Positions 10,724-20,897 of a stretch of 64,000 bases of DNA are shown piece by piece. Origin of the DNA: Trichosporon coremiiforme (taxonomy: Eukaryota > Basidiomycota > Tremellomycetes > Trichosporonales > Trichosporonaceae); NCBI GenBank assembly GCA_039545355.1, contig BCJJ01000014.1, positions 313,914 through 377,913 of the forward strand, read 5' to 3'. How positions within the stretch are numbered: the first letter of the stretch is position 1; every line of letters starts with the position of its first letter. Position numbers and translations under genes: made by a program. Under the pieces are notes generated by a model. That model saw nothing but the letters and a program-made list of their open reading frames with translations, searched no databases and had not been told where the DNA came from.

Positions 10724-11928
10724 TTACGAAGCAGTGAACTTGACACTCTCCCACTCTTTCGGGCTCGTGACTGGGCTAATCGTGGGCCCATTGACACTGA
10801 GGCCCGCAAAGCTGGCTGTCAGCCCCGCGCCGAAGGCGAAGCTAGGCGTCGTCGGTGTCGTTGGAGCAGCGAGTGGGGCCGCAAGAGCCATCCCGGGCAC
10901 GCCGGGGCCGACCTCGACATCGTCCCCGGGCACGACATTGATAGGGTGCTGGATCGGCGCCTCGTGCCCATCTTTCAGAACCACATTGGTCGGTTTCAGA
11001 CCCTCGTGTTTCCTCAGGCATCGGTTGGCATACTGCGTCGCCGCCTGGTCGCGGAGGATCTTGAGCCCCAGCGCCGGGTTGGCCCTTACTTCGTCCGGGG
11101 TAATCTCGTGGTCCCAGATATAAGACGCGCGCGCGCGGTCGTAGATGAACAGCGCGCGGCGGCCGGTCGAGAGCTCGCTCAGGCGACGCGTGTACGCAGG
11201 CCAGTAGACGTTCTCCTCGAACGCGCGGAGACGGAGGTACTCCCTCTCGTCGATTGCGACGACGTCCGCGTCAGAGTGCAGGGGCATCTTCAGGCTGATA
11301 GCGGTCTGGACGATCCACACCATCTGCCCCGCGTCGATGCCGCTGTCCCGGGAACTGCTGCTGTCGCGGCGCATGCGGAAGTGAGGTGCCTCGAGCGAGG
11401 AACTTCGCCCATGGCCCTGGCCCGCTGGGTGGGGCGAGGAGGACGTGTAGATGATCGTGCTCTGGCGCTTCTGTGGCGTCGGCGTCGGCGTCGAAGCTGC
11501 ACTGTCAAAGTGCGAGCTGATCCGTCGTTGGCGGCTGTTGCGGCCCAGGGAATACTTTGGCGGTGAGCTTGGCGTGTGTCCGCCGGGTGCGGGCCAGGAA
11601 GTGCTCGTCGGCGTCGAGGGTGACGGCATGCTGAACGAGGAAGAGCTCGAGACGCTGCTACCCAGCAGCAGCGACATGGGCGGTCCGCCTGATGGTGATG
11701 TCGAAGCCATAGAGGGGCCAGGAGCAGACTGCTGCCCGCCCCGCAGACCACGCATCACCGTACCAGCAAACCAGGCTGGGTATGGGTCGAGACGGTACGC
11801 GACGTACTTGAACGTTCCGGCTTCGATGTTGTCCTCGCCGAGGTCCTGCTGTCAGCTAGACTTCGAGAACATTAGCTCACAAGTCCGCTCGCATGTGGTG
11901 ATGGGGTGCCGAAGACTCGGAGTGCCAT
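10724..11928 (-). CDS. Uncharacterised conserved-looking protein, 390 residues
   Basis: Two exons on the minus strand: 11928-11881 (16 codons) and 11848-10724, separated by a 32-nt intron with CTGAC seven bases before its end. The start ATG at 11928 lies in an ACAATGG context. The ORF joins to read MALRVFGTPSPHASGL then QDLGEDNIEAGTF. Residues about 15-45 look folded (FKYVAYRLDPYPAWFAGTV). A Ser/Pro-rich linker follows, then a second folded block from about 195 to 330 with VWIVQTAISLK, EENVYWPAYTRRL, RALFIYDRARASYIWDHE and ALGLKILRDQA. The C-terminus is Ala/Pro/Thr-rich. I recognise no domain and assign no function. If exon 1 is wrong, the protein would start at an internal ATG at 11755. Confidence 0.7.
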
Positions 11929-14900
11929 TGTTGACTCTGGGCTATCGGTTTATGGTGAGAGATACGAAAGGTGATCGAGTGGACGAAGAGCTGGCGATCG
12001 TATTAAGAGTTGATAGCGGACCAGCGGCGCGATGTTGTTGTAGATGTGGGAAGCCGGGGCGCGAGTGATCGGCGGGATGTTCAAACGGCGGGTGAGACGC
12101 TGTCTTGAGTAGAAGAGAAGATTGCGAGAGAGGAAAAGGGAGGTCGGGAGACGCAACGTCAAACTGTAATATAAGCTTACAGCTGATGGCATCGATGGCC
12201 ACCGATGTAACCCGGTCGTGTCGTTCCTCTCGATCTGCTATGCGAGGTAATGACGGCAGCCGCGGTCGCCTCCGGACTCTGGCGCAGCTCGCGCTGAGGG
12301 TCGTGAACAGGGGCTCGCGAGTGTTCGACATGGCTCATCAATTGCAACGCCACCGTACCCCTTGCCTCCCTGCCTGCCTCGCATGTCTCGCCCGCTTCGA
12401 TCCACGTCTCATGCTTGGCCCGCACTGGTACCAGCGACGCTCTGGAGCCTCTGGACTTAGGGCAGCTGAGGCGGACCTGAACAGCCTTGGGACACACGGT
12501 CGTCCGTGCGCAGCCTGCTGCCGGCTCGCCCCGTCGCGACAGTGGTGGAGAATACGAAACCCCGTCAGAGCCGACTGCTCCCTCAGGATCCCCCAAGCCC
12601 AAGGATACCGTCTCTGTCCGAGGACCAATGGCGCTGGCCCGGTTGCCAGCCCACTCGGACTCATACGTGTATCGTCTGGGCATGCATGCGCGCGGTGCGC
12701 GAGCTTTGGGGAGATAGAACGTACCAGGCTCCAAGCACTGGGCAGCCGCCGATGTCGCGGGCGTCTGCAGGCGTTCTGGGCGTATGAGGGGCAACGCATA
12801 GAGGCGGGAGGGAACCATGCCGTTCGTCGCTGATCGCTGCTGCGTGTAGGAGGTAGTTGTGCGATGGCGCCATCTGTTGTGGGGTCAGCTGGTGTAACAA
12901 CCTGCCATCTCCTCTGCGACAGATGAGGGGTAGAGACAAGCTAGAGGCGCGACGATCACCTGACTCGCTGAGACATTCTAGTGTCTGTCTTCCAAGGTGA
13001 CTGACCGGGAGATGCATGACGGCAGACATACGGTAGGACCAGCACAGAAGGAGCAGAATCTGCCGAAGACGGCGAGCGAGGTTGTCATGAGAATTCAGGC
13101 TAGGCTATTAGACGCAGTGGGGCCTGTCCCGTCGCTTGACGACGGGTCACTGATAAGATACCAGCGACTTTCGTGACATGGTGTAACGAAGCTGTCTTCT
13201 GCACTCATCTTGCTCTTCCTTTCAACCTCAATGCATTCACTCAAACGATTTCGACACGCGCACACGCACATGCGCACACGGCACGCAGCGCGAGCGTCCT
13301 CAGTGAGCCCTCGTCCCCCAAAGGTTCCAGCTGGAAGCACCGTCCGTCTCACTCCTTACTCTTCCGATCCGGACCCTGTGTCGCCGACCCCTGCCAGTGC
13401 TCGCGCCACCATTTCGGGAGTGATCTGCGTCTTCGCGCCAAGCATTGATCCTCAACCTGCATCCTTCTGCGTGTTTGGGCAACTCATGGGCCCAGCATCC
13501 AGGACACTGGAATCATCCATGCAGGCAAAATGTAGTATGAAACGGACGACAACCGCACAAAACGAACAAAGGTTGGCACTTTCGGTGGAGGGTGCAAGAG
13601 TCGGGCCAAAAAGTTCTGACGCCAGATGTGCGTGCTTTCCCGAACCTCGCACATCGGCGATTTAAGGTTCAGCCCTATCCAGAGTACCGGATCCCTTGTT
13701 CCTCCGCAACGTCGTCGGACTCCCGTCCACCTCGACTCGAGCTGCCAGCGAGCACAGTGGGACATCTGGTGACTCGAACATGTGCTCTGACCACTATGGC
13801 TGCTTCCGAGAATGCGTTTCAACAGTGCCGGAAAGTTGCCGGTAGAGGGCCCTGTTCCGGTGCCAGGTGTTGAATGCCGAGATAACTCGCCTGTCTGTTG
13901 AGCGGACAGATCCTCGTTCGCCTTTCGGATCACAGAGTTGCCACCCGGTCTCCGATACTCCGACCACACTGCTGAGTCACCGGAGAGTCGGTGTGCACAT
14001 GTGCAAGCAGCAGAGCGGCCGACATAGGCGAGCGGCGCTCGTTGCGGCAATCAGCTGTCAAAGGGGACGGCGCCGCTTGCGCCGCCGGCGGTCCCTCGCT
14101 GATTCGTTGCGATCATCTCACAAACGCAAGATCCGGTCGTGCCTCACCAGCCGCAGGCGCCTCAGGTTGGCAGATTGCGCGGCTACGCTCAACTTCGTCT
14201 CTGTGCATGTCGTCCGCTAGCTGCCGATGTGCCCAGGCGGACAGGGTGAACACGTGGTGCCGCCGCGGAGTACGCCGCAGACTCCACCCTGAACGACGTC
14301 ATAACGTCAGAACGTCAGAAAGATCTTGTGCGGCACGATCGATCGAATCTACGCTCTGTCCTTTTTTTTGTCGGCTGCCCCAGCGCAGCGCGCAGCTGCG
14401 ATCTCGTCATTGTGCGTGGGTCGCACGCGATGTTTCAGAACATGTTACGTATCCAATGCTGCGCTGGTGGTGGCGTCTTGAAAAGTGAATCGCGTTGCAA
14501 CACCTCGCACCTGCTGCTAGAGGTAGCAACTGCCGGGACCGGATACCGTCGCTCAGAGCAGTCGCAACTCCGGCGCCAGGACTCCGTCTCCATACCCAGA
14601 ATGAAGTGTGCCGCATGCCCCTTTGCCACTGTTGCAGTGGGAGAGCACTGAGCTGCGCGTCGGTGGAGCCAACAAATGCTGCCCAGTGGCCCCACCCGCC
14701 AAGAGGAACGGCCTTACGGGCAACCTCCTAACCGCGCTTGCTCAGAGATTGCCCAGAGAATGTCTCGAGCAATTGATTCCAGAAGCTACTTTTTTTACCG
14801 CTGTGCAACACGTGTGGACCCGTCATCCCCACCCCCGCTGCGGCGAGTTCTCTTCACTGTGAAGTTGTAGACTCTGGTTTGGAGGCAATGCTCTGAGTGT

Positions 14901-15575
14901 ACCGATTCTGTCACGACACCTCGGTCAACGTCCCTCAACTCAACCTTGGATAGAGTTAGCGGAGAGCCTGGAGTACCACACGACCCGATTCGCCCATGCA
15001 GTTGCGATGAACCAGGTAACTGAAGACCGAGGAAAGATCCAGGTCACCAGCTTGTTGTAACTGGCTTTCGCGGCTGCAGCGGGGGTCCGGAAATGTGCCT
15101 GCCCTCGATTAACGCAAACGACCTCCCAATTGCCCTCATGCACACTCAAGGAGGCTTCATGGCAGACCCCGGCGCGCATGGCCTGGCCACCGCAGAGGGG
15201 GCCCATCGTCACCGAAGCGCTGACGTAGCCGATGGTGCGGAGTGCTGTTTGTGGTATCGGACAAGGGCTATGACGTCAACACCGCTGATCCTCGGTCGTC
15301 CCCTCCGTCATAACCCACTGCACCATCCCAGGATCATTTCTCGCAACCGCCGTCTCACCCGGTGGCATCGGCTGCAGAGCCCAGCTGGCAGCTGCCCGTC
15401 CAAGTCATGTCATTAGCACTAACGGCGACGTCTCACATTTAAAGATGAGGAGCCGCATGGCATGCCACTTCTTCCCACCACACTTGTCGCTACCACGGCA
15501 CAAACAACACCTGACATCTGTCAATTACTTTCTTGATTTCTTGAATTCTTTCGCCACCAGTAAACGTAGAACAAC
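11929..15575. other. 3.6-kb stretch without a recognisable gene
   Basis: Open frames up to 242 codons exist on both strands, but their translations are Arg/Ser/Cys-rich with no domain, and they overlap antisense. No tRNA or transposon ends were seen. The right side should include the promoter of the hydrophilin-like gene at 15576. Confidence 0.55.
15271..15278. promoter_or_regulatory. CRE-like palindrome TGACGTCA upstream of hydrophilin-like gene
   Basis: A perfect ATF/CREB octamer lies 298 bp upstream of the ATG at 15576. A TTTAAAG TATA-like element follows near 15437. The same octamer also occurs by chance inside introns here, because the branch point reads GCTGACGTCAG, so its meaning rests on position only. 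Confidence 0.4.
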
Positions 15576-16765
15576 ATGGGACTTTTCTCGACGGACCCCG
15601 CTAAGAAGGAGGAGAAGGCTATGAAGCAGGGTGAGTCTCCCGCTCCACAACCCCAGCTAACGCCCCAGAGGCCAAACAGGACGACAAGGCCGTCAAGCAG
15701 GCTCTGAAGGACCTCGACCGCGCCCAGAAGCAGGAGGAGAAGGCCTCGCAGAATGAGCACTCTGCAGAGAAGGCCTATCAGAAGGTCGAGCAGAAGGAGC
15801 AGAAGTACGAGTCCGCCCTCAACGACGCGACCGCCAAGGCTCGCAAGGCGGAGGCTGAGGCCAACTCGCAGCGCGCCCAGGCCGAGCGCGCCCAGGCCGA
15901 GCACCAGCGTGCCGTCCAGCAGACCGCCGCCGCCAAGGACCGCGTCGCCCAGCTCCAGGACCGCGCCAGCGAGCGCCACGAGACTCGCCAGGAGCGCGCC
16001 GACGAGCTCAACACTCGCCACCAGGAGAGCAAGCTTGCTGGCGCCGGCGTCGGTGCCGGCGCCGGTGCTGGTGCCGGCTACGCCGCCGGACACCACCACC
16101 ACGGACAGGGTGATGTCGACCCCCGCACAGGCACCGCTGGCGCTTACGCTGGTGGCCAGCCCGGCGTCGGACAGGGCGTCGGCGGACAGGGTTACGGCGG
16201 CCAGCCCGGTGTTGGACAGGGCGTCGCTGGACAGGGCTACGGTAGCCAGCCTGGCGGTGCCGGCCAGGGCGTTGGTGTTGCCCGTGAGGGTGTCGCTGGC
16301 CAGGGTTACGGAGGCCAGCCCGGCGTCGCTGGTGGCGTCGCTGGTGCCGCTGTCGGCTCCGGCGTTGGCGGCCACCACCACCAGGGCGTCAGCGGCCAGC
16401 AGTACGAGCGCGGTGTTGGCACCGGTGCCGGCGGTGTCGGCGCTGGCGGTCCCGGCTACGAGACCACGGGCCAGCGTGTCGCCGACGGCGCGCGTGATGC
16501 CGTCCACGGCCAGGTTCCCGGCCAGGGCGCTTACTCTGCCACTGGAGCTAGCGCCGGCGGCGTCGGCACTGGTGTCGGCGGTACCGGTACCGGCCACCAC
16601 CACCACCACCACAACCAGGGCCAGAATGTGAACGATGGCTACGCTCCCCACACCGGCGGTGTTGGCCCCGGAGGTGTTTCCCGCCCGGTCGTCGATGCCG
16701 AGCAGGGCGGCGTTGCTGGTGTCGGCGGCTTGGGCCGCACTACCGGAACCCAGAACCAGTGGTAA
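15576..16765 (+). CDS. Hydrophilin/LEA-like protein with coiled-coil head and Gly/His-rich tail
   Basis: Two exons: 15576-15630 and 15669-16765, with a 38-nt intron (branch point CTAAC), giving 383 residues. Exon 2 contains no ATG, so simple ORF searches miss it; I translated it end to end and found no stop. The N-terminus MGLFSTD fits an N-myristoylation signal (Gly2, Thr6). Residues about 18-130 are Lys/Glu/Gln/Ala-rich and heptad-like, probably a coiled coil. The rest is Gly/Val/Gln-rich with repeated GGQPGVGQGVGGQGY-like units and His runs of four, three and six. Composition resembles stress-protective hydrophilins. No catalytic domain is visible. Large antisense frames over it are compositional shadows. 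Function as a desiccation or stress protectant is inference only. Confidence 0.8.
16140..16330 (+). repeat. Imperfect coding repeat (GGQPGVGQGV...GQGYG units)
   Basis: Within the hydrophilin-like gene, four imperfect copies of a Gly-Gly-Gln-Pro-Gly-Val unit, each linked by a GQGYG segment, occur in tandem. Third positions vary, so the repeat is kept at protein level and is not a recent DNA duplication throughout. Confidence 0.75.
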
Positions 16766-17559
16766 ACACGAGATCTCTCAGCAGATCTGTTTCGTAGAGC
16801 GTGGAGTGAGGTCGAAGTAGGAAAGCAGCTCAGCAGTCTCTAAGTAAAATCTAATACGACACATGTGACCTTGTGCTCAGTCCGCAGTATCGCTTGCAAC
16901 ACTCGCTCAACGCAACTCACAGCTCGCCGTCTTACTGACAACGCGTACTGATTTGACTCGACACAACGCGGCAGCGGACAGGACCTCTTGAGCGAGAGTC
17001 GAGTGGAGGTGTCCAGCGTCCATGAGCGCCCGAAGATCTTGGCTGACGTTACAAGATCTTGTGTATCATTCTCGCAGCGAGGCCTGTTCCCAGTACTTCC
17101 AGAGGCGCTCGAAAGCTCTGAGAACCTGCGAGGTGTGTTTTTGTGTGTGCGTCACCAGCAGAGGAGAGTACGACATCGGCCGCTGTTTGCTGTCACTGGC
17201 GAAGCTCACAGTGCACTATTTCACGATCTTCCAGCTTCAGGACGACTGATATGGGAGACCCTTCGCATACTTCACAAACGGCCACAGTCGTTGAGACAGA
17301 TCGAGTGCGTGTTGAACGACTATCTTGCTCGGTGATCGCTGAGCACGGCCAGATCTGGCGCCCGCAGCAAGTAGAGGACTGGACGATTGCCCTCATCGAT
17401 CCGCAGCATGCATTCAAGTGCGGAGGGGACACTGCTCAGTGGCGGATATTTCGACTGCTGAAGAGGACAGGCTGTATATGAGCAGCTGCCCCTAAACCTC
17501 TCCAACTCCAACTCCTGCGCTCCTCCCCTTCTCTCTCCTACTCTACAACTCCTTCAACA
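16766..17559. other. Intergenic with promoter of the Trp/Ser/Thr-rich protein gene
   Basis: No convincing coding sequence. The right end is a pyrimidine-rich leader (about 17490-17555) typical of fungal 5' UTRs. A TATA-like element is annotated separately. Confidence 0.6.
17475..17482 (+). promoter_or_regulatory. TATA-like element (TATATGAG)
   Basis: It lies 78 bp upstream of the ATG at 17560 and is followed by a CT-rich leader, a usual layout for a strongly expressed fungal gene. Confidence 0.45.
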
Positions 17560-18674
17560 ATGCGCTCCACCACCCTCGCTCTCCTGCTCTTCGCGCTCTC
17601 CACCAGTGCCCAAGTCACCGTGACTGTCACCATGTGGGAGACTGGTAAGCTCCTTTCCTCCCCGTCCAACACTGACACGAAGCTGACGCGTTCACCCCCG
17701 ACTCGAACACTGCCGACTCTGGCAACGACCCCACTCCCACTGCCAATGACTGGTCTCCTTCCCCGACCGACAACGCGGAGGAATCTGGAAACTCCAACTC
17801 CGAGGACTCGGGTACCTCAACCTGGAATGGCAACTCCAACACCGACGACAACTCGGACTCCGCCACCGATGATAACTCGGACTCCAACACCCGGACGAAG
17901 GACGACTCGGACTCCTGGACTCCTGCGGCTTCTCCCACCCGTGACGCGTGGACTGCGTCCGACGACTCGGACTCCGGTGCGACCTCGACCCGCTCCCGCG
18001 GTAAAGCCACCACCTGGGCTTTCGCGCCGACCTGGACCCCAGACACCGAGTCCTGGACCCCCGACGCGACCGAGGCCGGCACCTGGACGGAGGACACCAA
18101 GGGCAACACCTGGACTCCCACCGGCACTGGCACCTGGGAGGCGACCGACACGGGCAACTGGTCGGGCGAGGACACCTGGACCGGCACCGCGACTGACTCC
18201 TGGAAGGCTACCGGCACTGGCACGCGTTCCGGCAAGGTTACTGGTTCCGCCTCGGCCTCGGGCGCACAGGAGGTGTACTCTGGCACGACCGGCGCTTGGG
18301 TCAGCGGCTCGTTCGTCGCAGGCGCGACATACAACGGCCCCGCAATCCCCACCGGCTCTGTCTCTGGCTCTCGCTCCGGCCTCCTGCCCACTGGCAGCGG
18401 CGCGCTCAACGTCCCCGGCACCAATGTGACGGGCAACGTCACCATCCCCTCCGGTACTGCCATTCTTCCTCCCGGCGCGAGCCCCAACGCGTCCATGCCC
18501 GCCAACACCCTCGTTACTTCTCCTTCTGGACCTTCGCCCTCGCCTTCGCCGACCCAGGCTGCTAGTGCTCCCAACTCTGGCGCGCTTCGCAGGCGCAAGC
18601 TCTCCAAGAAGACGCAGTACCGCCTCGTCTTTGGTGCCGCCGGCGGACTCGTCCTCGCCGGCACGCTCCTCTGA
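17560..18674 (+). CDS. Secreted Trp/Ser/Thr-rich protein, probable GPI-anchored cell-surface protein
   Basis: Two exons: 17560-17644 and 17683-18674, with a 38-nt intron, giving 358 residues. The signal peptide reads MRSTTLALLLFALSTSAQ with likely cleavage after SAQ or STSA. The mature chain is Asp/Ser/Asn-rich first (DDNSDS-like repeats), then has a Trp array in which Trp recurs about every 7-10 residues between Thr/Gly/Pro/Asp (TWTPDTESWTPD, GTWTED, NTWTPT, GTWEAT, NWSGED, TWTGT, SWKAT). Near the C-terminus a Ser/Pro-rich stretch and a basic segment (RRRKLSKK) precede a final hydrophobic tail (LVFGAAGGLVLAGTLL), suggesting a GPI signal or tail anchor. No enzyme domain is seen. A cell-wall or adhesion role is inferred. 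The acceptor at 17682 is the only one that keeps the frame with a nearby CTGAC. Confidence 0.75.
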
Positions 18675-19378
18675 ATTGGCCGCGGGACACTGTGCGGATA
18701 TCTCTGTTTCGACCGGTGCGCATACGCTGGTCGCGACTGAGCGTGTTGCACATGCTGCTTTCCATGGACGCGCACGCCGGCCCCGCCCGAGGTAGAGATG
18801 GAGACCATCATGGACAACGATCTGACGGATAAGGACGCTCATAAGTCGAGATCTATAATGGCGAAGGCGGTAATCAGTAACGCTTAGTGATAGTACTGCG
18901 TTCATGGCATGTATTCAGCTCTTCTCAGACCAACGCGGCTCTGGCTTTCGGTATCTGGGGACTGAGAATTGACTGGGACCGAGAACTTTGAACGGGACTC
19001 GGCGTTCACCACGCGTGCTCAACTGCGCCGTTCTCAGCGTTCATTTGCTGCACTCACTACGCGCATTACTGCTGACTTTCACGTTGTGAGAGGAATCAGA
19101 GACACAAGAGAGCAATCGCACAGTATCACGGACAGTGAAACCAGCGCGAGAATGTGAACCAAACCGCCCACAGAGTGATGCAGAATGGCGGCGGCCTTCG
19201 CCGATCCCTACTTCCCCGACTGGGGTCGGGTGACTTGTGTCACCGTTGGTGCCGGGTCGTGGGAGCAGTACATATCCGGGCCCACTCGCTCCGCACACCG
19301 ACATCTTCAAACACTCTCCACTGCATCTTGCCTCCTACCTTCTCGACAACCTCGCACTCTCACGAAAAGCAAGCCACG
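18675..19378. other. Intergenic, 704 bp
   Basis: 3' flank of the Trp-rich protein gene and promoter of the enoyl-CoA hydratase/isomerase gene. No gene or repeat was recognised. Confidence 0.6.
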
Positions 19379-20119
19379 ATGCCCGAGCACGTCCGCGTAG
19401 CGCAGACCGACGACGAGGTGTGGATGGTGTTCATGAACTCAGAGCCGAGCAACCAGCTCACCGCCGAGTTCATCGGACAACTGAACGGCGCGCTCGACAA
19501 TGTCGAGCAGCAGTGGAAGGATGCCGGGTCCAAGGGCGGCGCGGTCGTCATTACTAGCCAGATTCCCAAGTCGTTCTCGGCCGGCCTTGCTGAGGCTGAC
19601 GCGAAGGACGCCAAGTTCATCAACGGTGAGTACTGGCTGTCTTTCAGCTGGGAGACCTCAGACTCAAGCTGACACTCAGAGGTCTTCGAGCCGCTCAAGT
19701 CGCGTCTCCTGACGTATCCGCTCGTCACGATCGCGGCTATCAACGGTGACGCGCTCGGTGCCGGCTTCCTCCTTGCGCTGCTGTGCGACCACCGTACAAT
19801 CCACAGCAGCAAGGGCACCTACTCTCTCCAGGATGCTGTGCTCGGCCACTCGATCCCCGACATTCTCAAGGTCATGATGAAGGATGCCAAGGCGGCCGAG
19901 GACACGGCACGCGGCAAGGTCTGGTCGACTGACGACTTGGACGACGCCGGTCTCGTCGAGGAGGTCATCGACAACGGCGGCATGAACCTCGGTATGCTGG
20001 GCGAGCGCTCGGGTGAGATCGCCGCTGAGAAGGGAGAGGCATCGGCCGACGGAAAGCACGGAAAGAGCAAGCTGCAGAAGTTCAAGGATGTGCTGTCCAA
20101 GGTCAAGGGCAAGCTTTAG
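19379..20119 (+). CDS. Enoyl-CoA hydratase/isomerase (crotonase) family protein
   Basis: Two exons: 19379-19625 and 19680-20119, with a 54-nt intron (CTGACACTCAG end), giving 228 residues. Crotonase features are visible. The first oxyanion-hole strand is GAVVITSQIPKSFSAGLAEAD. The second is TIAAINGDALGAGFLLALLCDHR, matching the G-x-x-x-G-x-G-x-x-x-A-x-x-C-D pattern. At about 228 residues it is short, as for the Eci1-like delta3,delta2-enoyl-CoA isomerases and relatives that act in fatty-acid beta-oxidation. The C-terminus is Lys-rich and ends GKL, which is not a standard peroxisomal PTS1 (SKL type). Compartment and exact reaction are therefore open. Confidence 0.82.
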
Positions 20120-20897
20120 GTGTTGTACTCATTATGGATTCGTAGGCATCACACTGGGCAGTGAGAACGGAGGTGCCACACAGCGTTGGACCCCGGGCAG
20201 GCGTGATGTTGTCGCAACCTTTTCGGCTGGCGGATGCGCGCTGTGTCCAGCGCCATCCGTAACGAGGAGTGGAGCATGCTGGTTACGCCCCTTATACGCA
20301 TGAGACTCGGGGCGGCAGTTCTCCCTCAGGTCACGCCGTATCATTGATAACCTCGTGGCTTGGGATCGTCTGTCTCACTCATTCAGACATGGTGACTTTT
20401 CCATTCGTCTGCAGGTGGCCGCCGACATCGCCGCGTACCGCCGTCGAGCCGTTTAGTCAGCATCCAACTCCTGCATTGCACGGATCTGCGCAGCGCTACG
20501 TCATGGCAGGCCGCTCTTCGCTCAGCTCCGTGTTTGCTCGGCTCCGTCGGCACCACACCCAATCAGGGTTGGGGATCGCCACGTGCCGATTCACGTAACC
20601 AGGGACGGACGTCGGACGAGGCCGACAAAAATCTCTGCGCTCATCCATACCTGGCATCGCTCCGTCGGTGCTGTCACCAGTGCGCGGCAGCGGGGGTCCG
20701 GGAAAAGCAAAAGCAATCTGGTGCACCGCAGCTCTTGACTCTGCATACTTGTTCACCATCTTTTGAATGTCGAAGACCGCGGCTCATCGATAGAGCGCAC
20801 ACGAACACACCCCACGCCTGAACAGGCGTTCCGCCCCCCTCCCTCATCACTCGACCTCCACTCCACCACCCAAGCGACCGCCTCCAGTCTACCAAGA
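20120..20897. other. Intergenic, 778 bp upstream of the DHA2 transporter
   Basis: Presumed promoter and 5' UTR of the transporter gene. CT-rich around 20840-20890. No gene recognised. Confidence 0.6.

Noticed and set aside
12177..12833. Overlapping 213- and 242-codon frames on opposite strands
   Set aside because: Neither has a recognisable domain, good start context or splice-defined structure.
15521..16651. 376-codon minus-strand frame resembling a multi-TM protein
   Set aside because: It is the complement of the Gly/Val/Ala codons of the hydrophilin-like gene, which has a clean splice and start on the plus strand.
17627..18905. Two long minus-strand frames over the Trp-rich protein gene
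   Set aside because: Compositional shadows; the plus frame has a signal peptide, an intron and a C-terminal anchor signal.
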